Positions 22,458-35,600 of a DNA stretch of 64,000 nt are shown in pieces; the first letter of the stretch is position 1, and each line of letters begins with the position of its first letter. The translations under genes were made by a program, and so were the position numbers. The notes beneath the pieces are model-generated. The model saw only the letters and a program-made list of their open reading frames with translations, was not told the origin of the DNA and searched no databases. Source of the stretch: Cycas panzhihuaensis (Eukaryota; Cycadophyta); NCBI GenBank assembly GCA_023213395.1, contig CM041465.1, positions 147,009,741 to 147,073,740 on the forward strand. The letters run 5' to 3'.

Positions 22458-22701
22458 TGTTCTCATTGGAGTGGGCCCAATAAATAATCAATCAAATGAA
22501 TTGGAAAGAAATGGAGCAAAGAAGAACCAAACATCTACCAAAATGGTAGTGTTGGTAAATATTAAGGTTAATGACCTCATAAAATAAATAAGTAGGACTT
22601 TGAGGGTGTTGGAACATACCTCAAAGTCAACCATTAAAAATGTGTCATAATTGTTGTAATAAGAGATTAGATATTACCTAAAGATGAGCATTATCTTAAC
22701 A
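22458..22701 (-). repeat. 5' LTR of copia B
   Basis: This 244-bp repeat on the minus strand starts TGTTAAGATAATGC and ends GAGAACA, beside a primer-binding site. It lacks the central part seen in the 3' LTR. Confidence 0.65.
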
Positions 22702-24082
22702 TATTTATCTTACAAAATGAAGACTCTACTAGGTCTTTATCATATTTTCACTCTAAAGAAGTACTGAAGTAAACTAAGATATATCATCTCAAAATGATTT
22801 ATTAGATCTTATTTTAGGTTTGATATCATTAGCAATAATTAGTAAATCATCAACATACAAGGCTATAAGGATTATGAATTTGTTTTAAACCTTTATCTAT
22901 AAGTTTAGGTTAGTCGACAACCTTTCGAATCTTATCTTCTAAAAGCGATAATTAATCTTCTTATACTAGGATTAGGAAGCCTACTTCAAATTATATAAGA
23001 TAATCTTAAGTTAATAGACTAGTTATTATTTACCCTTTTTCATATATCTAGGTGATTTATCCATGTATATTTCTTTTGTGAGGTCTCCATTAAGGAAGGT
23101 ACTCTTGACATCCATCTAATATATCTACTACTTAAATTATATAATTATCACCAGAATAATTCTAATTATATTTATTTTAGCCACTAATATAGAGTTATCT
23201 TGATAATTGATCCCTTCTTTCTATTTGAAGTCTTTAGTTATAAGTCTAGTATTATGTTTATATACAGTACTAGCTAATTTAATTTTGGTCTTATAGACCC
23301 ATTTGCATCTAATCACTTATTTCTTAACCAGTAAATCAACTAAGCCCTAAGTTATATTTTTCTTAATTACTTCAATTTCAATATTGATTAGTACTTTCTA
23401 CTTTTGTTTTCTTACTACCTCCTTAAAAGTGGAAGGCTCCTTAACATTTAGAACTTGAACCATTAATGCAAAGTTAATATGGTTATTAGGGTTATCCTTA
23501 GATTTTCTCTTTCTTTGTGCCTCAAGTAACTTGGTGTCACCACCAATGGTCTTTAAGTACCACTTAGGCAATTTTTCCTTTAAAGGAGAAGAAGGACCTC
23601 TAAATAGTGTCTTTTCACAATGATCCTCTAAATTATCTCTAGATTATAGTACTTCAAACTAAACTTCTTTAGTATGTTTTGGTTGAGATCCCTAAAAATG
23701 GAACCTTTTATATAATACATCATCTTTATCAATTTTCATGATCTTATTAATTGATTTAGAGTTAATTGTAACCATATGTCTTGATAAGAAACATTTAAGT
23801 TACTTATTGGTAGCTTGAGATTGTTATTTTATTAGATGTATGATATCGAATAAAACTAAGTCAAGTTTCTTATCACCTTCATCAAAGATAATATGACAAG
23901 TTACATATATCCTTTTAGTTTTTAACTCATAAATCCTATCAGCCTTACTTTCTTCATTATATCCAATTAGGATACACTTAATATTAAAACTAACTAATAA
24001 CACCATCATTTCTTTGTATCTTTGTAATCTAATGTTCATATTACAAATTAAAGGACCCTTGATGTAATTCAATAATATTTGA
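22702..24082 (-). pseudogene. Copia A integrase C-terminus and RT N-terminus fragment
   Basis: On the minus strand 24,072-23,824 stays open and encodes IKCILIGYNEESKADRIYEL followed by IIFDEG, the standard segment downstream of the integrase core. RT traces follow down to LYVDDLLIIANDIK near 22,850, including the YVDD active-site motif, and the fragment ends at the copia B junction. The rest is broken by stops and indels. Confidence 0.78.
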
Positions 24083-24367
24083 TGTTGAGGTTAGTTCTAC
24101 CTCATTTTCTATTAAGTTGGCCTATTAAATAATATATAATATTGGTAGGTAACCTATATATTATGCCCTGCATCATTATATCATGTAATATTCTTGTGTT
24201 AATGCAGAAGCTCTACCTATGAGAGAGCCATATGTGGTAATAAATTCACTTATAACCTTGCCACTTACTTTTCTTAGTCTACTTTACTTTCTCCATTATC
24301 TATTATAGCTATTTTGTTTAATATTTGTTGATTAGTGTACATGTATGATAAATATTGCTGCTCTTAA
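24083..24367 (+). repeat. Probable 5' LTR of copia C
   Basis: It begins TGTTGAGGTTAG where copia A coding ends and stops two bases before a clear primer site. No second copy was found in the window, so the boundaries rest on position only. Confidence 0.4.
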
Positions 24368-24369
24368 GA

Positions 24370-24382
24370 TGGTATCAAAGCC
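24370..24382 (+). other. Primer-binding site of copia C (initiator-Met type)
   Basis: TGGTATCAAAGCC fits the initiator-Met tRNA primer site with one change and fixes the plus orientation. Confidence 0.65.
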
Positions 24383-26255
24383 ATATGTGCCTAATTTAGT
24401 GTATTTTTAAAGTTATTTTAGTAATTAAAGGCTCGTTTACTCAACTTTCTTCAACTATTCTATCAAAAATATGAATATTATATAGCCTCAAAGTAAAGAG
24501 CAGTCGGTTCCAATCATTTATAACCATGTGTAGTAGATCTCAAGCTTAATTGATCTCAAACAGGCTCTTACTCTAATTTGTTGAAGAAAAAAAAACTAAT
24601 TTTTGATTAATTTCAACCATGAAGCTAGTCATTTCTCTTTGTTAGAGCCTCTTCTATCTTTCCAATAGCCCTGCACCCTTATATTCTAATAATTTTAGGC
24701 TTTATTTTACTTAGTTTTACTTTGTTAGGCTCTTATAACCTCTGAAATTCCATATCTTTGTTCTCCTTAGTATGCACTTCTTTTTCAAAAATTCCACTTC
24801 TATTGGGTCCCTATTTCCCTATGTCCCTTTCTTTAAAATTTCATTGTGATCTGATATCATTTGATCCCTTGTTGAAGCTCTGCACTCCTCCTTTAGTTGC
24901 TTATTTTTATGTGCAACTCACACAAGCCTTACGACTTCAATTTTTATCAAAATTTTCATTTCTTTTTCTTAGGTTTTAACTTTAATCACTCAAATTAAAA
25001 TTGACTTAATATTTTATTTAAAATCTAAACATGTAGCCTCTATATTTGGTCACATTTGGTCACCATATGACTCTTTTGTTTTGGCTTAAAAGGGTGGACT
25101 CTAAAGAAAATTAAACTATATTTAATTATTTTTTATACTTGTAAAAAATATTGAGCTAATTTTGATAAATTTTTAAGTCCACTAGCCCCTTAGCTGCATT
25201 AATGTGTGGTCACATATAGCCATCAGGCAATCAGGGGCTAATTTCAGAAGGGGCTTAACCCCATCCTCACTTGTTTTTTGAAATAAAAATGTACCTATAC
25301 TATTTTATCCATATCTTCATAACCATATATCTAATTTATGAACCATATAGACTGTCAAAAAGTAGATTTAAAGCTCTATAGTTTAGAATCTAATTGAGTT
25401 AGATTTGGAGCCATTTTCCTAGAGATATTAGATACTAAATTTGGCATTAGAATTTGAGATTTTTAACCTTATTTCTCAAATTTTGAAGGCTTATTTTAGC
25501 TTCTTTAAAGTTATTTTGCTAGTTTAGGCTATAACTAATCTTTTTTAGCTATCTAATTCTAGTTTTTTAGGCTAATTAATGTATCGTATTACTTCTTGTA
25601 TAGGTGTTACTCTTAGGAGGTTAACAAAGTTCACTCTTAAGCTTAGCCCATCAAAGAGTTTTCTAAACATACCTTTGTCTTTTTAATATACTTTGTTTCA
25701 TATTCATTTCATTTATTATTTAAAAAGGAACCTTGTGCTTATAAGAAACTCACATTAAAAACTAATTTCTCACATTATAAAAATAACTCCTGAATTGAAC
25801 CCCCTTTTCCAACCTTTCAAGGGGAATGATTAGGACCCCTAAAGTTACCACCCCACACATGTCATTGGTGTACTTTAAGCTGTTGAGAAAACTAATGGCT
25901 ATGAGGTGTATTAGGTGGCAAGCTGAGGTGGAGACCATATCCTTTAGAGTTTGGAGACTAGGCTAGACCTAGGGGAGTGAGTGTCTTAATTAGGTAGGAA
26001 AATAAATTAGGGGGGTCTTAAGACCTTTTTTTTAGCCCACATACTAAGTTATATCGAGCCCTTCAGCTCATGTACTAGTACATCGAGTCCTTAGTTTGCT
26101 ACTTATAGGCATGCACCACTAGATAAGATAGTAATTGAAAACTTTGCTAAAGACCCTTAGCCTTAAAATTCTAAATTAGTAGCCACTTAGGTAAATTAGT
26201 ACCTTATTACATAAATATCTTAAAGACATAAAATCAAACATAAAACCTTTGAAAT
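24383..26255 (+). other. Copia C leader or unassigned insert
   Basis: This 1.87-kb stretch is T-rich to about 25,560 and somewhat more GC-rich around 25,800-26,050. It may hide another old insertion. No conserved coding is recognised; an open frame at 24,758-24,979 has low complexity and no visible domain. Confidence 0.4.
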
Positions 26256-26842
26256 ATGGCATCACAAATGCTCCTTTAAAACACCATCATAAATGAATTT
26301 TGGGTCTATATTAATGGGGATATACCCATTCCTATACCTACATAGGACCCTAATGATTCTACCAAAATAATCCCACCAGATCTTGTAGCCTTAGTAAACT
26401 TCAAAGCTAAGGATAATATTGCATTATCCTTCTTCCACTTGGTTATTGAAGACCAAGTAGATCAAAACATTAAAACTGCTCAAACATCTCATGAAGCATG
26501 AAACATACTTTGTGCCCTTTATAAGAGAAAAGATGAATCTAGATCTTTAACACTTAAAGTCTATCTTTTTGCAATGTATTTTACTAGAAATGTTATCAAC
26601 CATTTGATTGAAGTAAGAATAATTAGAAACTAGTTGATTATCCTTGGTGAGCCTCCTTTTGACCAAGATTTAATCTCTAACATCATTAACATTGTACCTA
26701 TTGAATATAACTCCTTTGTATCTAAGCTATATGATAATTATTCTAAGATGGGCTTTATAACCTTTGAAGGGCTCTTACTTTGAGGGAAGAATATACTTAA
26801 CTGACTAGAGATGATATCAACATCTAAATCAGCTCCTGCCTT
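26256..26842 (+). pseudogene. gag: Copia C gag, N-terminal part
   Basis: This is a copia-type Gag reading from ATG 26,256: IALSFFHLVIEDQVDQNIK, CALYKRKDESRSLTLKVYL and EPPFDQDLISNIINIVPIEY are the ordered hallmarks of the UBN2-like gag domain. Several in-frame stops are present. It is cut at 26,842 by copia D and continues at 31,996. Confidence 0.78.
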
Positions 26843-27394
26843 TGTTAAGTAATGTGACAACAATGGTTGGAGGCTAAACTTTTGACATGTTGGCAATGCG
26901 ATTTCCCCCAAAAACCTTCCTTAGGGGGTTCTAAGGGGTACGGGAAAATATATTAAATTGTAAAGAGAAATAGGATTGTTCACTTAAAATACCCTAGATT
27001 CTATGGTCAAGATTTATGCCTTAGATAACCTTCTCATGTAGCTCAATTTAGGGAATTTTTCATTATGTTGATAGTGTTCAATGTACTGTGAGGAGTTGGG
27101 CAGCTGGTTGTTGTTGCTATGAGCACTCTACTATAGGATTATGTATATTTTCTCCATTCTATAATAATAAAGATCGATACCTTTCATGTGTTGATGTTTC
27201 TCTAGCATACTGCTAGGGTTTTACCATGTTATATTCGGTGTACATATGATGCTTGGCATTTTTATTTATTTTATTATTTTATCTCTAGTTTAAGAATTTG
27301 CATGTTAAATTTTAGTTTTGATTCTTGTAACTAGTTACAAGAATAGTTTAGATCTTGGTGGCGGTTTAAGGGTTGGGACCTTATCTTCTTAACA
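26843..27394 (+). repeat. 5' LTR of copia D
   Basis: It starts TGTTAAGTAATG and ends CTTCTTAACA, so TG...CA is kept. A TATA-like or poly(A)-like AATAATAAAG lies near 27,163. It has the same length as the 3' LTR. Confidence 0.93.
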
Positions 27395-27396
27395 AG

Positions 27397-27409
27397 TGGT
27401 ATCAGAGCC
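27397..27409 (+). other. Primer-binding site of copia D (initiator-Met tRNA)
   Basis: TGGTATCAGAGCC, an exact match to the standard initiator-Met primer site of plant copia elements, lies two bases after the LTR. Confidence 0.95.
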
Positions 27410-27466
27410 ACTTTTATTTTTGCAACGAGTTTGTAAAGGTTTTGGTGTTGATTTTTTCTACACCAA

Positions 27467-30400
27467 ATGGTGAAACTGGTAATTGCAAAGTTTAAGGTAG
27501 AGAAATTCAATGGCAAGAACAAGTTCAAGTCATGGAAGTTGAAAGCATATGATGTTCTTGTATAACAAGGTTTATACAGATCTCTTGTAGGCAAAATGAA
27601 GAAACCCACAGGGATGGACGATGACGAATGGGATGATTTAAACAAAAAGGCTCTTAGCACAATATGATTATGCTTGATAGATGAAGTTCTATTTAACATC
27701 ATAGGGGAGCAAACAACAACAGGGTTATGGACTTGGTTAGAAGGCCTATAAATGAAAAAATCAGTGACGAATTGAATCTACTTGAAGAGGAAGATGTACT
27801 CATTACAGATGAAGGAAGGTACAAAAATTACTGACCATTTAAATATTTTTAATACTCTTATTTGTCAATTAGCTAATATCGATGTTAAAATTAAGTATGA
27901 GGACAAGGTTCTTACCTTGTTATGCTCATTACCAGAATCTGAGGATAATAGTGTCACCTCAATTAGTTTTAGCACTATAGATGAATTAGAATATGATTTT
28001 GTTGTGAGTGCTTTGTTGATGGAAGAAGTGCAGAGGAAGTCTAGTCTTAAAACCTCCACACTAGAAGCTATGACAGCAAGGGGTAGAACAACTGATAGAG
28101 GAAAAAGCTCTAGGGATATATTGGGGTCAAAGTTAAAAGGCAAGAAGAATAAGCTCAAGTGTTGGCACTGTAATAAGACTGGTCACCTCAAGAAGGATTG
28201 CTTCAAAAGGAAAGAGTTCCAAAAAAAGAAAGATCCTACCAAGGAGGCTAATTAGGTGGAGTCAAATCAAGGTACAGATGATGATGTATTAGTTGCCTAT
28301 AATGTTTCCCATTATCACCATGACTGGTTATTAGATTTAGGTGCTTTACACCACATATATCTACACAAGAGTTGGTTCTCATCATACTAACCTCTTTATG
28401 GTGGTGATGTGCTTATGGGAAATAAAGTTTCTTGTAAGACAGTAGGCATTGGTAGCATCAGAATTAAGATGTTTGATGGTGTAGTAAGAACACTAATTGA
28501 GGTTAGACATGTACTTAATCTGAAAAGGAATCTAATTTCCTTAGGTGAACTAGATTCGTGTGGTTATAAGTATATAGGTCATGAAGGAGTCTTAAAGGTA
28601 TCAAATGGAGCCTTGGTTATTATGAAATCCTTAAAGAAAAGAAACCTTTACATTTTAGTGGGAAGTACAGATGTCAGCCATGCAGTTATAGTATCAAAGA
28701 CTGAGAAAGATCCAACTTAGTTATGGCATCAGAGACTTAGGCACATGAGTGAGAGAGGACTTAACGTGCTGATAAACCGTAAGTTACTTCCTAACTTACA
28801 ACTTTCAGATTTGGATTTCTGTAAAGATTATATTTTTAGAAAGTAGTGTAGACTCAGGTTTAAAGTAGGGAGTCACACTAGTAAAGGTGTTCTAAATTAC
28901 ATACATTCATATGTGTGGGGACTAGCCCCTAAAATATCTTATGGAGGATCATTGTACTTTGTCACATTTATAGATGATTACTCTAAAAAGGTATGGGTCT
29001 ATTTTTTGAAAAGGAAATCTAAAATTTGTAGTGTGTTTAAGTAGTTTAAGGCTCTAGCTAAGAATAACACTAGTAAGTCAATCAAATGTTTAACTAACAA
29101 TGGAAGTGAGTTCAACTTCTTGGAGTTTGAGAACTATTACAGAGAAGCTAAGATCGAAAGGCACAAGACCACTAGCTATACTCCACAGTAAAATGGCATT
29201 GTTGAGTGCATGAATAGGACACTCTTGGAAAGAGCAAGAAGCATGCTAAGTAATGCTAGAGTGGAGCAGGGCTTGTGGACAGAAGCTGTTCAAACAACTT
29301 GCTATCTAGTAAACAGGTCACCATCACTTGCAATAGATTACAAGATTCCTAAAGAGATATGGACTAGACATCCATGTGATTATTCAAATTTGAAAGTTTT
29401 TGGTTGTGATACTTATGCCTGGACTGATAAAAATAAACGTTCAAAGTTAGACCCAAAATCCAAGAGATGTATCTTTTCTGGTTATGGTGATAAAGATGGT
29501 GTGAAGGGATGCAGGTTGTGGGATCCTACTACCCAAAAAATCACCATTAATAGAGATGTTGTATTTGATGAATCTTGCCTTCTAAAATCAGACAGTGTAG
29601 AAGTTAAAGTAAAATAAGAGCAGAAAGTTAAACATCAACAGGTTAAGTTTGAAACCTAGCCATCTTTGGAATTAGAAGAGCAGGAAGATCTTTCTGAAGA
29701 TGAATCTGCAACAAATTTATAGGAGTATGTGGACACTCCTCTACCAACAGTTAGAAGATCTACACGAGTTAGTCATCCACCTGATAAGTATAGCCCTTCT
29801 ACTTCTATTGCTTTGGTTTCTAATGATGATGAGTCTACATGTTATCAAGAAGCAGTAGATGATATACATAGTGAGAAGTAGAAGAGGGTTATGCAGGAAG
29901 AGATAGATGATTTGAAGAAAAATAATTCATGGGATTTGGTAGAACTTCCATGTGGTAGGAAGACTATTGGTTGCAAGTGGGTTTTTAAAATAAAAATAGA
30001 TGTTGATGGAAAGGTCGACAAATACAAGGCAAAACTGGTGGCTAAAGGCTTTGCACAAAAAGCATGTATTAACTTTCATGAGATCTTTTCACCAGTTATC
30101 AAACTTGTTTTAATTCGAGTGTTGTTAGCATTGATAGCTTCTCTTGATTTGGAGTGAGAGCAATTAGATGTGAAAATAATTTTTCTACATGGAGATTTAG
30201 ATGAGGAGATCTATATGGATCAACCAAAAGGGTTTGTATAGGATGGCAGAAAAAGACTTGTTTGTAGGTTCAAGAAATCATTGTATGCCCTGAAGCAATC
30301 ACACAGGCAATGGTACAAGAAGTTTAATGCCTTTATGGAGAGCCAAAATTTCAAAAGAAGTGAGTATGATCATTGTGTTTGCTTTAAATTCATGGACAAT

Positions 30401-31390
30401 GGCTTATTGATTATATTGGTATTGTATGTTGATGACATGCTAGTTGCAAGCAAGAGCATGGAAGAAATCAATAAGTTAAAGGCTCAATTGGCTAAGAGTT
30501 TTGATACGAAGGATCTAGGAGCTACAAAACAAATCTTAGGTATGGAGATACATAGAGATAAGAAAAATGGTAAGCTATGGTTATCATAGCAGAAATATGT
30601 GGAGAAAGTGCTAACTAGGTTTAGTATGGCAAATGTGAAACTAGTGAGTATCCCATTGGCTTCCCATTTCAAGATTTCTTTGAGTATGAGTCCTAGTAAT
30701 GAAGAAGAAAAGGATTATATGTCTCATGTACCTAATACCAGTGTAGTAGGAAGTTTGATGTATGTCATGGTATGTATAAGACCTAACATTTCACATGTAG
30801 TCAGTGTAGTTAGTAAGTTTATGGCAAATCTAAGAAAATAGCATTAGGTAGCAGTGAAATGGGTGCTTCAGTATTTGAGAGGCACAAGTAACTATTACAT
30901 CGCCTTTAGAGGTACAGGTAATCAGGTTTTTAGATATGTTGATCTAGACTTTGCATGAGATTTAGATAAGAGAAGGTCTACTTTAGGTTATGTATTCACT
31001 CTTGCAAATGGTCCAGTTAGTTGAATGTCAAAAGTGCAGAGCACAATTGCATTATTGACTACAGAATCTTAATATGTACCTGCAGCACATGCTTACAAAG
31101 AAGTAATCTGGTTATAGGGTCTATTGGATGAGCTTGGAAGGGAATAGGAAAAGGTAAAGGTATTTTGTGACAGTCAAAGTGTCATTTACCTAGCCAAGAA
31201 TCTAGCTTATAATAGTAGGATAAAGCATATTGCTCTTAAGTACCATTTTGTTAGACAGGTTGTGGAAATAGGTGGAGTGGCACTTGAGAAGGTTAACAAA
31301 AAATAAAATATTACTAATATGTTCACAAGACTAGTACTATTAGAGAAGTTCAGATGGTGTTTGATTTCTCTTAGCTTACAGAAAAGGTGA
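27467..31390 (+). pseudogene. gag-pol: Copia D gag-pol polyprotein remnant (about 1308 codons, one frame)
   Basis: One frame from ATG 27,467 to TGA 31,388 contains every domain in copia order. Gag (VEKFNGKNKFKSWKLKAYDV; LQMKEGTKITDHLNIFNTLI) carries a perfect CX2CX4HX4C knuckle at 28,160-28,201 (CWHCNKTGHLKKDC). Protease has DLGA in place of the usual D(S/T)GA (about 28,334). The integrase core (FVTFIDDYSKKVWVYF; NGIVECMNRTL) has Asn at the second acidic position (TNNGSEF, 29,096-29,098). RT keeps YVDD at 30,425-30,436, and RNase H keeps CDSQSVIYLAKN. More than 20 stops, mostly TAG/TAA, interrupt it, yet no frameshift was found across 3.9 kb. Dead by point mutation. Confidence 0.93.
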
Positions 31391-31427
31391 TGAAGGGTCT
31401 AGGAAAGGTACCAGTTAAATTATTTTC

Positions 31428-31438
31428 AAGGTGGAGAT
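31428..31438 (+). other. Polypurine tract of copia D
   Basis: AAGGTGGAGAT lies immediately before the 3' LTR. Confidence 0.85.
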
Positions 31439-31990
31439 TGTTAGGTAATATGACAACAATGGTTGGAGGCTAAAATTTTGACATGTTGGCAACGCAGTTT
31501 CCCCTCCAAACCTTCCTCAGGGGGTTCCAAGCAGGGTGGGAAAATATATTAAATTATAAAGAGAATCAGGGTCATTTACTCAAAATACCCTAGATTCTAT
31601 GGTCGAGATTTGTACCTTAGATGACCCTCTTATATAGCTCGATTTAAGGCATCTTCCATTTTGTTAATAGTGTTCAATGTACTGTGAGGAGTTGGGTGGC
31701 TGGTTGTTATTACTATGAGCACTCTACTATAGGATTATGTACATTTTCTCCATTTTATAATAATAAAGATTAATACCTTTCCTGTATGGATGTTTCCCTA
31801 ACACACTACTAGGGTTTTACCACATTATATTGGGTGTACATGTGATGCTTGGCTTTCTTATTCATTTTATTATTTTATCTCTGGTTTAAGAACTTACATG
31901 TTAAATTTTAGTTTCGATTCTTGTAACTAGTTGTAAGAATAGTTTAGATCTTAGTGGTAGTTTAAGGGTTGGGACTTTATCTTCTCAATA
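31439..31990 (+). repeat. 3' LTR of copia D
   Basis: This 552-bp repeat starts TGTTAGGTAATATG and ends CTTCTCAATA, followed by the right copy of the GCCTT target duplication. The final CA has become TA. Confidence 0.93.
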
Positions 31991-32640
31991 GCCTTTGTAG
32001 CTCGAAACTCAAAAAATGATAAGACTATTAATAGAGTAGCTCAATAACTTAGTCAACAATAAGATCTTTCTCAACACTTGGACTCTCTCTCTATATTACA
32101 AGAGTCATATCAATAACCAACTCAATAACAACTTATTGGAACCACCTCCTCCTCCTATCTAACTCAATAGTCTCAACACCAACCACAAGGATTATCTCAA
32201 AAGAATTAGTAGGGTAAACCAAATATCACCTACCTCTATTGTGGCAAAAACTAGACATCTAGCTATTGAATGCAAGAGATGATAGGTTAATTAGTAATTC
32301 TTACAGAACCAAGGGATCCAAGTATATAGGGCATATTATCAATAACCACCCACAATCTATTAATAAGGAGAACCCTCATACCATCAAGGAGGTCCTAGTT
32401 ACACTTAATAAAGACAAGGGGTGTCTTATCAATAAGGAGAACCATGCCCTCCTCAAGAAGCCCCCTTTCCACAACAAGGAGTCTCTCTTTTACAATAAGA
32501 AGTCTTATATTATCAATAAGGTTGTCTTATTTAATAATAAGGAGGCTTTTTTATCCATAAGGAGGGTCATCATACCAACCACAAGGCCAATTCTACCAAT
32601 AGAATTGGAATCCTAGACCCACACAAGGATAAAGACCTCA
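31991..32640 (+). pseudogene. gag: Copia C gag C-terminus: Gln/Gly/Tyr-rich low-complexity region
   Basis: Continuation of gag after copia D. A Gln-rich segment leads to a broken knuckle near 32,235 (LYCGK...), then a degenerate tandem array at 32,325-32,600 of short units such as YHQGGPSY and FPQQGVSLL with many CAA-to-TAA type stops. The array encodes an extended Q/G/P/Y-rich tail like a prion-like or RNA-binding low-complexity domain. The open frame at 32,266-32,616 is a different, spurious frame over the same array. Confidence 0.6.
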
Positions 32641-32699
32641 GAACAAGCAATAGTTCTCCAGTAGAAATCAAAGGAACTAATAGAATAATTAACAACAAG

Positions 32700-35600
32700 G
32701 AGGTAACATGGGAGATAGTTAGGACTCCTCCTCTCATAACCTATTCTTTGTTGTACTTTCTTTATAACTTGATGAGACTACATGGCTCATTGACTCTAGT
32801 GTAACAAGACACATGATAGGTTTAGAAAAGATGTTAGAAGGGACCAAACCAATCAATACTTAAACAGTCACATTTAGGGATAACTTGACTTATAATATGA
32901 CCAAAATTGGTAGGGCACCAATAATATTAAAGGACTTCAACATTAGACACCATATCAATAATGTGTTCCTTGTACCTACTATGAAGATTAATATACTTTC
33001 CATCATCCAAATGGATAAGTAAAATTTAGATGTCATCCTTATCTAGGGTATTTATAGAATTATAGACCATGCAATAGGAAAACTTATAGCCATATAACAT
33101 GAATATGGTGACTTACACAGGTTGGATAGAGTCCCCTTTGCCACTACTTCACAAAATGAATCTTATTTAATGGCCAACACAACTCAATCTGATAAGGGGA
33201 AGGATGTAATTAATGAAAAATCCCCTTACATACAAGAACCAAGTGAATGCTCATATTCAAAGGATAATTTCATCATAAATAGCTCTAAAGACCACATATG
33301 GCATGAACGCCTAGGTCATTTGAACATGAAAAGCTTAAATCTCATGTCTAAGCTCCAAATAATATATAGCTTATCTAAAATTAAGAGATATCACAATATA
33401 TGTGAGGCTTGCCCAAGGGGAAAGTAGTAAAGAGAAAAACGTCCTTCTAAGAATGCACAGAAAGCTTCACAACCATTAGAGTTATTCCACTCAAATATTG
33501 ATTACCCTATGTCCATCTAATCTCTTAATAGAAGCTGGTAATTCATTACATTCATAGATGACTTCTCAAGAAAAGTGTGGGTCTATTTCTTAAGAAACAA
33601 GTGTTAAGGCCCTAAATAGATTAAAAGAGTTCAAAGTTGTTATAGAAATAAAAGTGGAATGATAATCAAGATCCTTAGATCTAATAATGGTGGTGAGTAT
33701 ATTTCAAATCAATTCAATAACTTTTCCAAGAAACATAGCATCCAACATCAATTCTTTGCTCCTCACACACCTTAGTAAAATAGTGTAGCTAAAAGGATGA
33801 ATAAGACACTAATCAACAAAGGAAAATCCATGCTTAGTGCTTCTAACTTTTGCACCAAATTTTGGGTCGATGTCATTGTCATAGCTACCTACCTAACTAA
33901 TATAAGTCTTATAGCTACAGTTAGGAACATTACTCTTAAGGAAGCTTAGTTAGGTCAGAAGCCATCTGGATCACATTTAAAGATCTTTTAATGCACAACA
34001 TATAAATATGTCCCAAAGGATAATAGAAAGAAGATTGATAAAAAGAGCCTGAAGTGCATCTTCTTTAGTTATGTACTTAGCTACAAAGCCTATATAGTTT
34101 TTGACATAGTTAGTAACCAAGCATACATGACACGAGATGTAATATTTGTAGAAGAACCACAAGACCTTACACCTCCTCAACCCTAGATTATAGTAGCGGA
34201 TGAAGTTGGTGCATCACAAGTGACTCTTAGATAAATTCTAGAGCCATCGGTACTAGCCTCCTCCTACATTCTAAATCCTTCATTAGTTCTAGTAGCATCT
34301 TCATCATCCACTTAAGTAAGCACAACCTTACCTCCAATCTCAGTTGATGACCTTCAAGTATAAGCCACTAGCTTTCAACCACCTCCTAAGTAGGTATAAC
34401 AACTCTTAAACGATGCTCCTCCTCCTCCCACAATTACAAAAATGCCTTTTAAGATGAGACACTCTATAAAATTTGCCCTTGTGCCATGTTTCCTTAAAAT
34501 ATATGAGCCTTCCACATTTTAGGAGGCAGTCAAAAACCAAATGTAGAAAGCAACTATTGATGAAGAAATGAATTCCATCTTAAAAAATGACACTTGGGAG
34601 TTGACTGAATTGCCATTTGGGAAGAAAACAATTAACTATTGATGGTTGTATAAGACTAAATTCAAAGTATACAGCATTGTAGAGTGTCACAAATCTCACA
34701 TTGTAGTAAGAGGTTTCAAACAGTAAGAAGGAATTGACTATGATAAAACCTTTATACTAGTATCCAACATGTATTCCTAGTAGCCCAATTTGGATGGCCC
34801 ATTTACCAAATGCTTGTGAAATGTGCTTTCCTCAGTGGATAGCTCAAAGAAGAGGTTTTCTTCAAACAACCCCCTAGCTATGTTATTCCAAGATAAGAAC
34901 ACTTAATTTGTAAACTCAAGAATGCCCTTTATGGACTCAAGTAGGCACCACGTGCCTTGTATACGAAGATAGATGCCTTTCTTATACAACATGTATTTAA
35001 TCATTCACCATCTGAACTAGATCTCTACATTCAAATTAGGGATGATTTTATCACAATCATTATTCTTTATGAGGATGATCTTGCAATCATTAGCAATAAT
35101 ATAGATGGAATTACTTGGATTCAATCAGAATTAAAGAGCAACTTTGAGATGACTGACCTTGGATTACTCCACTACTTCCTTGGAATTGAAGTTTGGCAAG
35201 AACCAGGACACATCTTCCTCACTCAAACTAAGTATGTCAGTGAGCTCTTAGAAAGATTTAAGATAATAGGAACTAAGATAAACATGGATGAATAAGGAAA
35301 GCCTTTTGATCCTACTTTGTACAAGCAGTTAGTTGGTAGTCTTATCTATCTCACCCACACTCGTCTAAATATCTCATATATAGTAGGGATCTATTATAGG
35401 TACATGATATAACCAAAAGTGTCTCATTGGAAAGCATCCACTAGGATCCTCAAATATATCTATAGAACTCATCAGTTTGGCCTTAAGTACAACCAAACTG
35501 ACTCACCTATCTAAAAAGGACATATAAATGTTAGTTGGGCTAGTTGTTAGGATACTCACCATTCAACCTTAGGCTATTATTTTGATATAAACTCATCTAT

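Larger units (their letters stand above)
16032..22701 (-). mobile_element. Copia B: Ty1/copia element inserted in copia A RT
   Basis: This 6.7-kb minus-strand element has LTR-like repeats at both ends, a PBS at 22,444-22,455 and a degraded gag-pol between. Immediately outside it, both flanks are copia A RT sequence that joins across the insertion. The flanking AT-rich repeat tttat is exact if the right LTR edge is shifted by two bases. Gag and integrase resemble copia F, so both belong to one family. Confidence 0.75.
26843..31990 (+). mobile_element. Copia D: structurally complete Ty1/copia element
   Basis: This 5148-bp plus-strand element has two LTRs of exactly 552 bp, a 5-bp target duplication GCCTT (26,838-26,842 and 31,991-31,995), a canonical primer site, a polypurine tract and a single gag-pol frame. 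By-eye comparison of the LTRs gives about 72 differences (13%), almost all transitions. It is inserted in copia C gag. Confidence 0.93.

Noticed and set aside
27397-27409. tRNA-like sequence matches at the primer sites
   Set aside because: These are short primer-binding complements, not tRNA genes; no cloverleaf sequence surrounds them.
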